NCBI GenBank assembly: GCA_027486345.1
Contig: JAIXPH010000032.1
Location: 62,001-126,000, forward strand
Direction: 5' to 3'
Length of the DNA stretch: 64,000 nt
Source: Paracoccaceae bacterium
Lineage (GTDB): Bacteria; Pseudomonadota; Alphaproteobacteria; Rhodobacterales; Rhodobacteraceae
Part shown: in pieces, positions 54,975 to 63,124 of the stretch
Position numbering within the stretch: position 1 is the first letter of the stretch
How the letters are laid out: each line of letters begins with the position of its first letter
Notes under the pieces: model-generated
Seen by the model: the letters and a program-made list of their open reading frames with translations, nothing else
Told to the model about the DNA's origin: nothing
Database searches by the model: none
Translations under genes and position numbers: made by a program

Positions 54975-56486
54975 ACCCACGCCCGTGGCAAAGATCACGA
55001 AGGCCGCGGGGATCAGATACCAGCGGCTGCGGCGGCGCGGCGGGGCCAAGGGGCGCGACGGTTCGGCCTGCGCGATCAGCGCGCTTTCTACCAGACGCGG
55101 CAGTTTCGGGCCGAAGCGGCCGAGCACCCGGGCGGTTTGCAACAGGTCGCGCAGCAGGGCCTTGGGGCCGATGTTCCCGGCGATGTAGCGTTCCACCACG
55201 GGGCGCGCGACCTGCCAGATGTTGATATGGGGGTCGAGCCCCCGCGCCACGCCTTCGACCACCACCATCGTGCGTTGCAACAGGATCAGTTCCGTCCGCG
55301 TCTGCATGCCGAAGCGTTCGGTCACGTCGAACAGATAGGACAGCAGCCGCGCCATCGAAATCCGGCTGGCATCCATGCCGAAGATCGGCTCTCCAACCGC
55401 GCGCAGGGCGCGGGCGAATTCGTCGATGTCGCGGTCGGCGGGGACATAGCCCGCCTCGAAATGCACTTCCGCCACGCGGCGGTAATCCTTGCGGATGAAG
55501 CCCATCAGGATCTCGGCATAAACGCGGCGGGTGTATTCGTCGATCCGGCCCATGATGCCGAAATCATAGGCGATGATCGCGCCATCCGCGCCGACCTTGA
55601 GGTTGCCTTGGTGCATGTCGGCATGGAAATAGCCGTCGCGCAGCGCGTGGTTGAGGAACAGTTGCAGCACCCGCGCGCCCAGCACCCGCCGGTCATGCCC
55701 CGCCGCGTCGATGGCGGCGTTTTCGTTCATGCCCAGACCTTCGACCCAATCCAGCGTCATCACCGTCTTGCCCGACAGATTCCAGACCGGCTGGGGCACG
55801 CGAAAGCCTTCGTCATCCTTGGTGTTGGCGGCGAATTCGGCAGCAGCCGAGGATTCCAGCCGCAGATCCAACTCCCCCATCACCACGCCTTCGAAATGGG
55901 CGATGACATCCATCGGGCGCAGGCGGCGGGCCGAGGGGGCGAAAATCTCGACCGTGCGCGCGATCAGGTAGAAGGCGTCGATGTCCTTGCGGAAAGCGCG
56001 TTCGATGCCCGGGCGCAGCACCTTGACCGCCACTTCCTTGCCCGTCTCGGCGATGCGGGCGCGATGCACCTGCGCGATGGAGGCAGCGGCGACAGGTTCC
56101 GAGAACTCGGAAAACACCTGATCGACGGGCAATTCCAGTTCCGCCGCGATCATCTGCTTGGCCACGTCTGTGGAAAACGGCGGCAGTTGGTCTTGCAGAT
56201 ACTTCAACTGTTCGGACAGTTCTTCGCCCACCATATCGGGCCGGGTGGACAGGATTTGCCCGAATTTGATGTAGGCCGGACCAAGCGCCGTCAGCGCGCG
56301 GGTGGCGGGGGGCAGGGTCGGATCGCCCTTCAACCCCAGCCATTTGAACGGCCAACCCAGCGCATGGGCCACGATCCGCAGGCTTTTTGGCGCGCGGAAG
56401 GCGTCAAGAACCACCTCCATCGCGCCGGTGCGTTCCAGCGTGGCACCGGTGCGGATCAGCCGCCAGATGTTGTGCGGTCCGCGCAT
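54957..56486 (-). CDS. ubiB: Ubiquinone biosynthesis regulatory kinase-like protein UbiB
   Basis: UbiB is an atypical kinase/ATPase (ABC1/ADCK family) needed for ubiquinone synthesis. The 509-residue protein has the family KxGQ motif (KFGQILSTRPDMVGEEL), the ATP-binding AAASIAQVHRA loop, and the catalytic segment HADMHQGNLKVGADGAIIAYDFGIMG. A C-terminal membrane anchor (WYLIPAAFVIFATGVGLGHFL) ends the protein. The start touches the ubiE stop. The old name, 2-polyprenylphenol 6-hydroxylase, is not biochemically right. Confidence 0.95.
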   Translation of the reverse strand: MRGPHNIWRLIRTGATLERTGAMEVVLDAFRAPKSLRIVAHALGWPFKWLGLKGDPTLPPATRALTALGPAYIKFGQILSTRPDMVGEELSEQLKYLQDQLPPFSTDVAKQMIAAELELPVDQVFSEFSEPVAAASIAQVHRARIAETGKEVAVKVLRPGIERAFRKDIDAFYLIARTVEIFAPSARRLRPMDVIAHFEGVVMGELDLRLESSAAAEFAANTKDDEGFRVPQPVWNLSGKTVMTLDWVEGLGMNENAAIDAAGHDRRVLGARVLQLFLNHALRDGYFHADMHQGNLKVGADGAIIAYDFGIMGRIDEYTRRVYAEILMGFIRKDYRRVAEVHFEAGYVPADRDIDEFARALRAVGEPIFGMDASRISMARLLSYLFDVTERFGMQTRTELILLQRTMVVVEGVARGLDPHINIWQVARPVVERYIAGNIGPKALLRDLLQTARVLGRFGPKLPRLVESALIAQAEPSRPLAPPRRRSRWYLIPAAFVIFATGVGLGHFL

Positions 56487-57238
56487 CAGATCTTCCAGCC
56501 GGAGTGCAGGGCCGCGACCCCCATGGTCAGATTGCGGTATTTCACCTGCTCGAACCCCGCCTGCCGAATCATCGCGGCGAAGCTGTCCTGATCGGGGAAT
56601 TTCCGGATCGATTCGACCAGATACTGATAGCTGTCGCGGTCATTGGCCACGATCTGACCCATCACCGGGATGACGTTGAAGGAATAGAGATCATAGGCCT
56701 TTTGCAGCATGGCGTTGGGAATCTGCGAAAACTCCAGCACCATCAGACGCCCGCCGGGTTTCAGCACGCGGTAGGCATCCTTCAACGCATCCGCGATGCG
56801 GGTCACGTTCCGGATGCCGAAGCTGATCGTGTAGACGTCAAAGGAATTGTCGGCAAAGGGCAGCGCCATCGCGTCGCCCACCACCCACTCCAGCCGCTCG
56901 GCCTGATGTTCCGCCTCGGCCCGCTTGCGGCCCTCGATCAGCATGGATTCGGTCATGTCGCAGACCACGGCGCTGGAGCCCGGGGCGCGTTTCAGGAAGC
57001 GGAAGGCCACATCCCCGGTGCCGCCCGCCACATCCAGCAGGCGCTGGCCGGGGCGCGGGGCCAGCCAATCCATCATGGCGTCCTTCCACAACCGGTGGAC
57101 GCCGCCTGACATCAGGTCGTTCATGATGTCATAGCGGCTGGCGACGCGGGTGAACACGCCATGCACCATCCCGGCCTTGTCGCCTTCTGGCACGGTCTGA
57201 AAGCCGAAATGGGTGGTGTGGTCCTGATCTTCGGTCAT
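56486..57238 (-). CDS. ubiE: Ubiquinone C-methyltransferase
   Basis: UbiE methylates the benzoquinol ring in ubiquinone synthesis with S-adenosylmethionine. The 250-residue protein has [25 protein letters not shown], the SAM-binding [17 protein letters not shown], and the family signature [32 protein letters not shown]. The ATG at 57238 matches the family N-terminus; the open frame runs further upstream but is not coding. It is transcribed with ubiB and divergent from mutM (91 bases). Confidence 0.96.
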   Translation of the reverse strand: MTEDQDHTTHFGFQTVPEGDKAGMVHGVFTRVASRYDIMNDLMSGGVHRLWKDAMMDWLAPRPGQRLLDVAGGTGDVAFRFLKRAPGSSAVVCDMTESMLIEGRKRAEAEHQAERLEWVVGDAMALPFADNSFDVYTISFGIRNVTRIADALKDAYRVLKPGGRLMVLEFSQIPNAMLQKAYDLYSFNVIPVMGQIVANDRDSYQYLVESIRKFPDQDSFAAMIRQAGFEQVKYRNLTMGVAALHSGWKI

Positions 57239-57329
57239 TGTCTCTTGCCGTTCCTGACGCTTGCCACTCCTTATAGGGCCGAAGTCCGGCGCTGCAATGC
57301 GCCCCTCTGTCCTATCGCCAAAGGTTGCC

Positions 57330-58181
57330 ATGCCCGAACTGCCCGAGGTTGAAACCGTCCGCCGTGGTCTTTTGCCGGTGATGGAGGGGCAGGTGATCGC
57401 CCAAGCGCTGGTCAACCGCCCTGATCTGCGCTGGCCGTTTCCGCCACGCATGGCCGAACGGCTGACCGGGGCGCGGGTCCTGGCGCTGCGGCGACGGTCG
57501 AAATACATCCTCGCCGATCTCTCCACCGGCGAGACGCTGCTGATTCATCTGGGCATGTCGGGGCGGATGCTGATTTCCGGCGCCGTCGTGGGAGAGTTCC
57601 ACCACCACCACCCCGCGCCCGAAAAGCATGACCATGTGGTCCTGGACATGGAGGGGGGGGCGCGCGTCACCTTCAACGACGCCCGGCGCTTTGGCGCGAT
57701 GGACCTTTTGGACACGGCGGGGGCCGACCGGCATCCGCTGTTGACCGACATCGGGCCAGAGCCGCTGGGGAACGGGTTTTCCGAAAGCTATCTCGTCGCG
57801 CATCTGGCCGGAAAGAACACGCCGATCAAATCGGCGCTTCTGGACCAGCATCTGGTCGCGGGTCTGGGGAATATCTATGTTTGCGAAACGCTCTACCGCG
57901 CCCGCATCCATCCCGCACGCAAGGCCGGTGACCTGACCCGCGGGCAGGCCGCATCCTTGGTGCCGATCATCCGCGAGGTTCTGACCGAGGCGATCGAGGC
58001 GGGCGGCTCTTCCTTGCGCGATTATCGGCAGGCGGATGGGGAACTGGGCTATTTCCAGCACAGTTTTCAGGTCTATGGCCGCGAGGGCGACCCCTGCGCC
58101 ACCCCCGGTTGCGGCTCGGTCATCGGGCGGATCGTGCAATCGGGGCGGTCGTCGTTCTTTTGCCCGACCTGCCAAGGCTGA
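57330..58181 (+). CDS. mutM: Formamidopyrimidine-DNA glycosylase
   Basis: MutM (Fpg) removes 8-oxoguanine and opened purines from DNA. The 283-residue protein begins [13 protein letters not shown]; after removal of Met the proline is the catalytic nucleophile and the next Glu is the acid. The H2TH domain ([29 protein letters not shown]) and the C-terminal zinc finger (CATPGC ... FFCPTC) are intact. The start at 57330 is required, because Pro must follow Met. Confidence 0.97.
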   Translation: MPELPEVETVRRGLLPVMEGQVIAQALVNRPDLRWPFPPRMAERLTGARVLALRRRSKYILADLSTGETLLIHLGMSGRMLISGAVVGEFHHHHPAPEKHDHVVLDMEGGARVTFNDARRFGAMDLLDTAGADRHPLLTDIGPEPLGNGFSESYLVAHLAGKNTPIKSALLDQHLVAGLGNIYVCETLYRARIHPARKAGDLTRGQAASLVPIIREVLTEAIEAGGSSLRDYRQADGELGYFQHSFQVYGREGDPCATPGCGSVIGRIVQSGRSSFFCPTCQG

Positions 58182-58279
58182 CGCTGCGGCCTTTTGCCAA
58201 GCGACTTGATAACGGGCGCGTTACTGTTAGGACTCGCGCCCGAGCGCAACCAAGCGAACACAACGAAGCGGAGTCGGTC

Positions 58280-59056
58280 ATGGCCTATGAGACGCTGATC
58301 GTCGAGATCGAGGATGACACCGCCCTGATCCGGCTGAACCGGCCCGATGCGCTGAACGCGCTGAACACCAAGTTGATGCAGGAACTCGCCACGGCGCTGA
58401 CGGCGGCGGATGCCAATGAGAAAGTGCGCTGCATCGTGCTGACCGGATCGGACAAGGCCTTTGCCGCCGGGGCCGATGTGCGCGAGATGGCCGAAAAGAC
58501 CTATGCCGAGGTGTTCTTTGACGATCTCTTCGGCCCCGAAGCCGAGGCCATCACCCGCGTCCGCAAGCCGATCATCGCCGCTGTTGCGGGCTACTGCCTT
58601 GGCGGGGGCTGCGAATTGGCGATGATGTGCGATTTCATCATCGCGGCCGATACGGCGAAGTTCGGCCAGCCGGAAATCAATCTGGGCATCTGCGCCGGCA
58701 TGGGCGGCACCCAGCGCCTGACCCGCGCGGTGGGTAAGGCCAAGGCGATGGACATGAACCTGACCGGCCGGTTCATGGACGCCGCCGAGGCAGAACGCAC
58801 GGGTCTGGTGAGCCGAATCGTCCCGGCCAAGGATTTGCTGTCCGAGACGATGAAGATCGCGGGCAAGATCGCCGAGAAATCCGCGCTGGCGGTGATGGCG
58901 GTGAAAGAATCGGTCAACCGCGCGCAGGAAACCACCCTGCGCGAAGGGCTGCTGTTCGAACGCCGCATGTTCCACGCCAGCTTCGCGACCGAAGATCAGA
59001 AAGAGGGCATGGCGGCCTTCATCGAAAAGCGCACCGCGCAGTTCCGCGACCGCTGA
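58280..59056 (+). CDS. Enoyl-CoA hydratase (crotonase family)
   Basis: The 258-residue enzyme adds water to trans-2-enoyl-CoA in fatty-acid beta-oxidation. Crotonase marks are the oxyanion-hole blocks [11 protein letters not shown] and [17 protein letters not shown], and catalytic Glu residues in [16 protein letters not shown] (both Glu-type positions kept: ELAMMCDF and PEINLG). The ATG at 58280 follows GCGGAG. It lies 98 bases after mutM and before rpsT, a gene order usual in Rhodobacteraceae. Confidence 0.94.
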   Translation: MAYETLIVEIEDDTALIRLNRPDALNALNTKLMQELATALTAADANEKVRCIVLTGSDKAFAAGADVREMAEKTYAEVFFDDLFGPEAEAITRVRKPIIAAVAGYCLGGGCELAMMCDFIIAADTAKFGQPEINLGICAGMGGTQRLTRAVGKAKAMDMNLTGRFMDAAEAERTGLVSRIVPAKDLLSETMKIAGKIAEKSALAVMAVKESVNRAQETTLREGLLFERRMFHASFATEDQKEGMAAFIEKRTAQFRDR

Positions 59057-59149
59057 GCGGGACAGGGCCCATTTTCCCTGTTCCCTTTCCCCGCCTTTTG
59101 CACTAAGCGCTGCCCTCACATGCGCGTGGGCCCGCTTAGGCAAGAATCG

Positions 59150-59215
59150 AGTCCGTCCTTTCGGGGACGGCGTCTTGGGGTCTTTCGTGCAACAGAAACG
59201 CAACGAAGACCCGAG
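59150..59215 (+). promoter_or_regulatory. Structured 5' leader of rpsT
   Basis: Two hairpins can form just upstream of rpsT: CCGTCC/GGACGG (59153-59158 with 59165-59170), and GGGTCTTTCGT pairing with ACGAAGACCC (about 59178-59213, one bulge). In other bacteria S20 represses its own translation through its leader. Whether this structure does so is not known. Confidence 0.35.
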
Positions 59216-59228
59216 AAAGACCTGACCG

Positions 59229-59504
59229 ATGGCCAATTCCGAACAGTCCAAAAAGCGCGCCCGCCAGTCCGAGACGCGCTATGCCGTGAACAAAGCTCGC
59301 CGTTCGCGCGTCCGCACCTATATCCGCAAGGTCGAAGAAGCGCTCGCCGCTGGTGACGCCGCGGCTGCCGAAGAAGCGCTGAAGAACGCCCAGCCGGAAC
59401 TGATGCGTGGCGTGTCCAAGGGCATCCTGCACAAGAACACCGCCTCGCGCAAAGTGTCGCGTCTCGCCTCGCGCGTGAAGACGCTGGCCGGCACCAAAGC
59501 CTGA
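59229..59504 (+). CDS. rpsT: 30S ribosomal protein S20
   Basis: The 91-residue basic helical protein has the S20 pattern ([38 protein letters not shown] ... [23 protein letters not shown]). It binds 16S rRNA in the body of the small subunit. The ATG at 59229 fits. A hairpin follows the stop and the leader is structured. Confidence 0.97.
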   Translation: MANSEQSKKRARQSETRYAVNKARRSRVRTYIRKVEEALAAGDAAAAEEALKNAQPELMRGVSKGILHKNTASRKVSRLASRVKTLAGTKA

Positions 59505-60050
59505 TCTAACTGACTGAATTTATTGACAAAGGGCGTGGCCGAAAGGCTGCGCCCTTTGGCATGTCCACTGCCTTTCGACAGACCACTGTTGCAGGCTGAC
59601 ACGGGCTGTCGGGATTCGCTGAGGCGAAGGTCTGTCAAGCGCGAAGATTGGTTGCGGAGCCCTCGCCGGGGGCGCTAGCGTGACAGGGCGATTCACTACG
59701 ACTTGGGGGACATGACATAGGCCCGATCGGGCGGACTGACTGGCGAAACGCTGCCAAGCCTTTGTATAGTCAGACCTTTTCTGATTCGGTGTTCAAATGT
59801 CTGTGGTGTCTGCCATCGGCAGATCACAATTCGGCGCTGCACGTCACGGGCCTTTTGGCACGGCGATGTTGTGTTGCGTTGATGTCTGGAATGGACCGGA
59901 TGAACCTGTGCTGGCGTGACGTGCCGGGCAGGGGAAAGTCGGTCTGTCCGTCCGGGCCGTTGCGAACCGCAGGGGTGGGGTGAGCGGTACGAAAAACAGC
60001 AGATGTCCCGGGCAAGATGGCCCGCAAGACATCCACGGACGGGTAAGAAC
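59505..60050. other. Long intergenic region upstream of dnaA
   Basis: No convincing gene occurs in these 546 bases. They hold an rpsT terminator-like hairpin (59528-59557), three GATTC sites (59613, 59690, 59783) of the CcrM methylase type, a perfect 12-base palindrome GCCCGATCGGGC (59721-59732) and a possible -10 TATAGT (59765). No cluster of DnaA boxes (TTATCCACA type) was found; ACATCCACG near 60030 matches six of nine. It is probably the dnaA promoter region and leader. Confidence 0.55.
59528..59557 (+). terminator. Probable terminator of rpsT
   Basis: AAAGGGCGTGGCC-GAAA-GGCTGCGCCCTTT is a 13-bp stem with two G-U pairs and a GAAA loop, 23 bases after the rpsT stop. The T tract is only TTT, so termination may be partial. 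Confidence 0.6.
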
Positions 60051-61466
60051 ATGACGAATGAGACTTGGGGATCGGTCCGCGAGGATTTGGTCAAACGTGT
60101 GGGCCGGAACAACTATGTCACCTGGATCGAACCGCTGAAACTGTCGGGCTTTGCCGATGGCGTGGCCCGATTCGAGGTTCCGACGTCCTTCTTCGGGGAT
60201 TGGGTGTCGCGCAATTTTGCCGACCACATCCGCTCGCACATGAACGCCGCCGGTGTGGCGGTGGAGCGTGTCGAATTCGCCGTCGCGCGTCCCGGGTCTG
60301 TCGCAGCGGCTGTCGCGGCGCAGCCCGTCCCGGCGGCACAGACCGATTCCACCGCAGCGCGCCGTCCCGCGGCCCCTGTCGTGCGTCCCGCCCCGGCCCG
60401 GGCCCGGCCCGTCGATGCGGATGAGGTGCCCGGCGCCCCGCTCGATTCGCGCTTTACCTTTGACAGCTTCGTGGTCGGCAAGCCGAATGAGCTGGCGCAT
60501 GCCGCCGCGCGCCGCGTGGCCGAGGGTGGTCCCGTCACGTTCAACCCGCTTTTCCTTTATGGCGGCGTGGGTCTGGGCAAGACTCACCTGATGCACGCCA
60601 TCGCGCATGAATTGCAAAGCCGCCAGCCAGAGCTGCGCGTGCTTTACCTGTCCGCCGAACAGTTCATGTACCGCTTCGTCCAGGCGCTGCGCGAACGCCA
60701 GATCATGGATTTCAAGGAACTGTTCCGCTCCGTCGATGTGCTGATGGTCGATGACGTGCAGTTCATCGCGGGCAAGGACAGCACGCAGGAGGAATTCTTC
60801 CACACCTTCAATGCGCTGGTCGATCAGAACAAGCAGATCGTCATTTCCGCCGACCGCGCGCCGGGTGAGATCAAGGATCTTGAGGATCGCATCAAATCCC
60901 GCCTGCAATGCGGCTTGGTGGTGGACCTGCACCCCACGGATTACGAATTGCGGCTGGGCATCCTGCAAACCAAGGCCGAACATTACCGCACGCAGTACAA
61001 GGGACTTCAAATCGCCGATGGCGTGCTGGAATTCCTTGCCCATCGCATCACCACCAATGTCCGCGTGCTGGAAGGCGCGCTGACGCGGCTGTTCGCCTTT
61101 GCCTCGCTGGTTGGTCGCGAAATCACGCTGGAACTGGCGCAGGACTGCCTTGCCGATATCCTGCGCGCCTCGGATCGCAAGCTGACCATCGAGGAAATCC
61201 AGCGCAAGGTGGCCGAGCATTACAACATCCGCCTGTCGGACATGATCGGCCCCAAGCGCCTGCGCACCATCGCGCGTCCGCGCCAGATCGCCATGTATCT
61301 GTCCAAGCAGTTGACGCCCCGGTCCCTGCCGGAAATCGGGCGGCGCTTTGGCGGGCGGGATCACACCACCATCATGCATGGCGTGCGCAAAATCGAAGAG
61401 TTGATGACGATGGACAGCCAGCTGTCCGACGACATCCAGCTTTTGCGCCGTCTGTTGCAAGGCTGA
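60051..61466 (+). CDS. dnaA: Chromosomal replication initiator DnaA
   Basis: DnaA opens the replication origin. The 471-residue protein has domain I (WGSVREDLVKRVGRNNYVTWIEPLKL), an Ala/Pro-rich domain II (about 75-125), the AAA+ domain with Walker A (GGVGLGKTH, near 172) and Walker B (VLMVDDVQFIAGK), and the DNA-binding domain IV with the DnaA signature GGRDHTTIMHGVRKIEEL near the end. The ATG at 60051 matches the family start; the open frame upstream is not conserved in kind. Followed after 4 bases by a small exported protein gene. Confidence 0.97.
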   Translation: MTNETWGSVREDLVKRVGRNNYVTWIEPLKLSGFADGVARFEVPTSFFGDWVSRNFADHIRSHMNAAGVAVERVEFAVARPGSVAAAVAAQPVPAAQTDSTAARRPAAPVVRPAPARARPVDADEVPGAPLDSRFTFDSFVVGKPNELAHAAARRVAEGGPVTFNPLFLYGGVGLGKTHLMHAIAHELQSRQPELRVLYLSAEQFMYRFVQALRERQIMDFKELFRSVDVLMVDDVQFIAGKDSTQEEFFHTFNALVDQNKQIVISADRAPGEIKDLEDRIKSRLQCGLVVDLHPTDYELRLGILQTKAEHYRTQYKGLQIADGVLEFLAHRITTNVRVLEGALTRLFAFASLVGREITLELAQDCLADILRASDRKLTIEEIQRKVAEHYNIRLSDMIGPKRLRTIARPRQIAMYLSKQLTPRSLPEIGRRFGGRDHTTIMHGVRKIEELMTMDSQLSDDIQLLRRLLQG

Positions 61467-61470
61467 TCCG

Positions 61471-61776
61471 ATGCGGGTCTGTGTGTTTGCCATTGCTGCG
61501 CTTTGCGCCACTCCTGCCATGAGCATGGTGTCCGGGTTCTACGACAGCGCCAACAAGATCGCGGCGATTTTCGCCTCGGGCGCGGTGGCGGATGCCCTGG
61601 GTCAGGCGCCGGTTGGGTCCGTGTCGGAAATCGGCACGTCGAAGGACGGGGCAGGCCAGTGGATGATCAGGACGCAAGACTGTGACCTGATCGTCGAGGT
61701 GATCGCCCAGCCACTGCCCGAAGGCATGGTCGGCACACCTGATTATGCAGTGCAAATCGCCAAGGCCTGTGACTGA
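61471..61776 (+). CDS. Hypothetical small exported protein between dnaA and dnaN
   Basis: The 101-residue product has a signal peptide (VCVFAIAALCATPAMS) and a mature part of about 80 residues with two cysteines (in TQDCDL and at the end, KACD) that could form a disulfide. I do not recognise a family. It begins 4 bases after the dnaA stop, so translation is probably coupled to dnaA. It is followed by a 156-base gap before dnaN. Confidence 0.6.
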   Translation: MRVCVFAIAALCATPAMSMVSGFYDSANKIAAIFASGAVADALGQAPVGSVSEIGTSKDGAGQWMIRTQDCDLIVEVIAQPLPEGMVGTPDYAVQIAKACD

Positions 61777-61932
61777 CGGCCCGCTGTGGCATTTTGTTCC
61801 GCGCTTTGCCCGCAACGGTGGCAAATGGCTTGTGAACGCCAACAAACCCGCTAATTTCGGCCTCCCCGGCACCAAGGCCGATCCATGGGTCGGCACGAAA
61901 GGCGCGGGGCAAGAACGGATGGGGATGGTAGG

Positions 61933-63051
61933 ATGAAACTCTCGATCGAACGCGGCACGCTCTTGAAGGCGCTGGCACAGGCGCAATCCGTTGTGGAACG
62001 CCGCAACACCATTCCGATCCTCGCCAACGTGCTGATCGAGGCGGAGGGCGCGCAGGTCAGCTTCCGCGCCACCGATCTGGACATCGAGGTGGTGGACCGC
62101 GCCCCCGCGATGGTGGAACGCCCCGGTGCCACCACGGTGTCGGCGGTGATGCTGCATGAGATCGTCCGCAAGCTGCCCGATGGCGCGCTGGTGAACCTGA
62201 CCGAGGATGGATCGAATGGCCGTCTGACCATCACGGCGGGACGCTCTACCTTCAGCCTTGCCACCTTGCCGCGCGAAGATTTCCCGGTGATGGCGACGTC
62301 GGAATACACCACCAATTTCAGCGCCAAGGCCCCCGACCTGCGCCGCCTGTTCGACAAGGCGAAATTCGCCATCTCGACCGAAGAGACCCGCTATTATCTG
62401 AACGGCGTTTACATGCATGTGGCCACGGGCGAGTCCGGCCCCGTGCTGCGCTGCGTGGCGACCGATGGCCACCGACTGGCGCGGATCGACATGCCGCTGC
62501 CCGATGGCGCGCAGGGAATGGCGGGCGTGATCGTGCCGCGCAAGACGGTGGGCGAATTGCGCAAACTCTTGGACGATGATGACGCGACCATCGCGGTGTC
62601 GGTGTCCGAAACCAAGGTGCGTTTCGCCACACCCGCGATCACGCTGACCTCCAAGGTCATCGACGGCACCTTCCCCGATTACACCCGCGTCATTCCCACC
62701 GGCAACACCCGCCGGCTGGAAGTGGATGCCTCGGAATTCGCCAAGGCGGTGGACCGTGTGGCCACCGTGTCATCGGAACGCTCCCGCGCGGTGAAACTGT
62801 CCTTGGATGAGGATCGTCTGGTCCTGTCGGTCAACGCCCCTGACAGTGGTGCCGCCGAGGAAGAACTGGCCGTGGCGTACGGCGATGAGCGGCTGGAGAT
62901 CGGCTTCAACGCCAAATACCTGCTGGAAATCGCGAGCCAGGTGGACCGCGAGAACGCCGTGTTCCTGTTCAACTCCTCCGGCGATCCCACGCTGATGCGC
63001 GAAGGCAATGACATGAGCGCGGTCTATGTCGTGATGCCGATGCGCGTCTGA
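61933..63051 (+). CDS. dnaN: DNA polymerase III beta sliding clamp
   Basis: The 372-residue protein forms the ring clamp that tethers polymerases (including the DinB encoded in this window) to DNA. It has the three-domain repeat and family blocks MKLSIERGTLLKALAQAQSVVERRNTIPILANVLIEA and the C-terminal YVVMPMRV. The ATG at 61933 follows GGTAGG. It is separated from dnaA by the small exported protein gene and a 156-base gap that may hold its own promoter. Confidence 0.97.
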   Translation: MKLSIERGTLLKALAQAQSVVERRNTIPILANVLIEAEGAQVSFRATDLDIEVVDRAPAMVERPGATTVSAVMLHEIVRKLPDGALVNLTEDGSNGRLTITAGRSTFSLATLPREDFPVMATSEYTTNFSAKAPDLRRLFDKAKFAISTEETRYYLNGVYMHVATGESGPVLRCVATDGHRLARIDMPLPDGAQGMAGVIVPRKTVGELRKLLDDDDATIAVSVSETKVRFATPAITLTSKVIDGTFPDYTRVIPTGNTRRLEVDASEFAKAVDRVATVSSERSRAVKLSLDEDRLVLSVNAPDSGAAEEELAVAYGDERLEIGFNAKYLLEIASQVDRENAVFLFNSSGDPTLMREGNDMSAVYVVMPMRV

Positions 63052-63061
63052 CTGGGTGGAC

Positions 63062-63102
63062 GCAGGGGGTTTCACACCCCCTGCACCCCCGTGGGATATT
63101 TG
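63062..63102. repeat. Hairpin plus GGATATTTG element after dnaN
   Basis: GCAGGGGGT-TTCAC-ACCCCCTGC is a perfect 9-bp stem (63062-63084), followed by ACCCCCGTGGGATATTTG (63085-63102). The tail is nearly the same as TCCCCCGCCGGATATTTG at 1321-1338, where hairpins also precede it. It may end dnaN transcription in part. Confidence 0.6.
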
Positions 63103-63124
63103 AAGACAGAAAATGGAGGATAGG

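Noticed and set aside
59762-59983. 73-codon frame in the dnaA upstream region
   Set aside because: It has no clear ribosome site, the translation is rich in Cys and Arg without pattern, and an antisense frame of equal quality overlaps it.
59505-60050. Chromosome replication origin next to dnaA
   Set aside because: No cluster of DnaA boxes or AT-rich unwinding region was found, and in alphaproteobacteria oriC is often not beside dnaA. GC-skew over the whole chromosome would decide.
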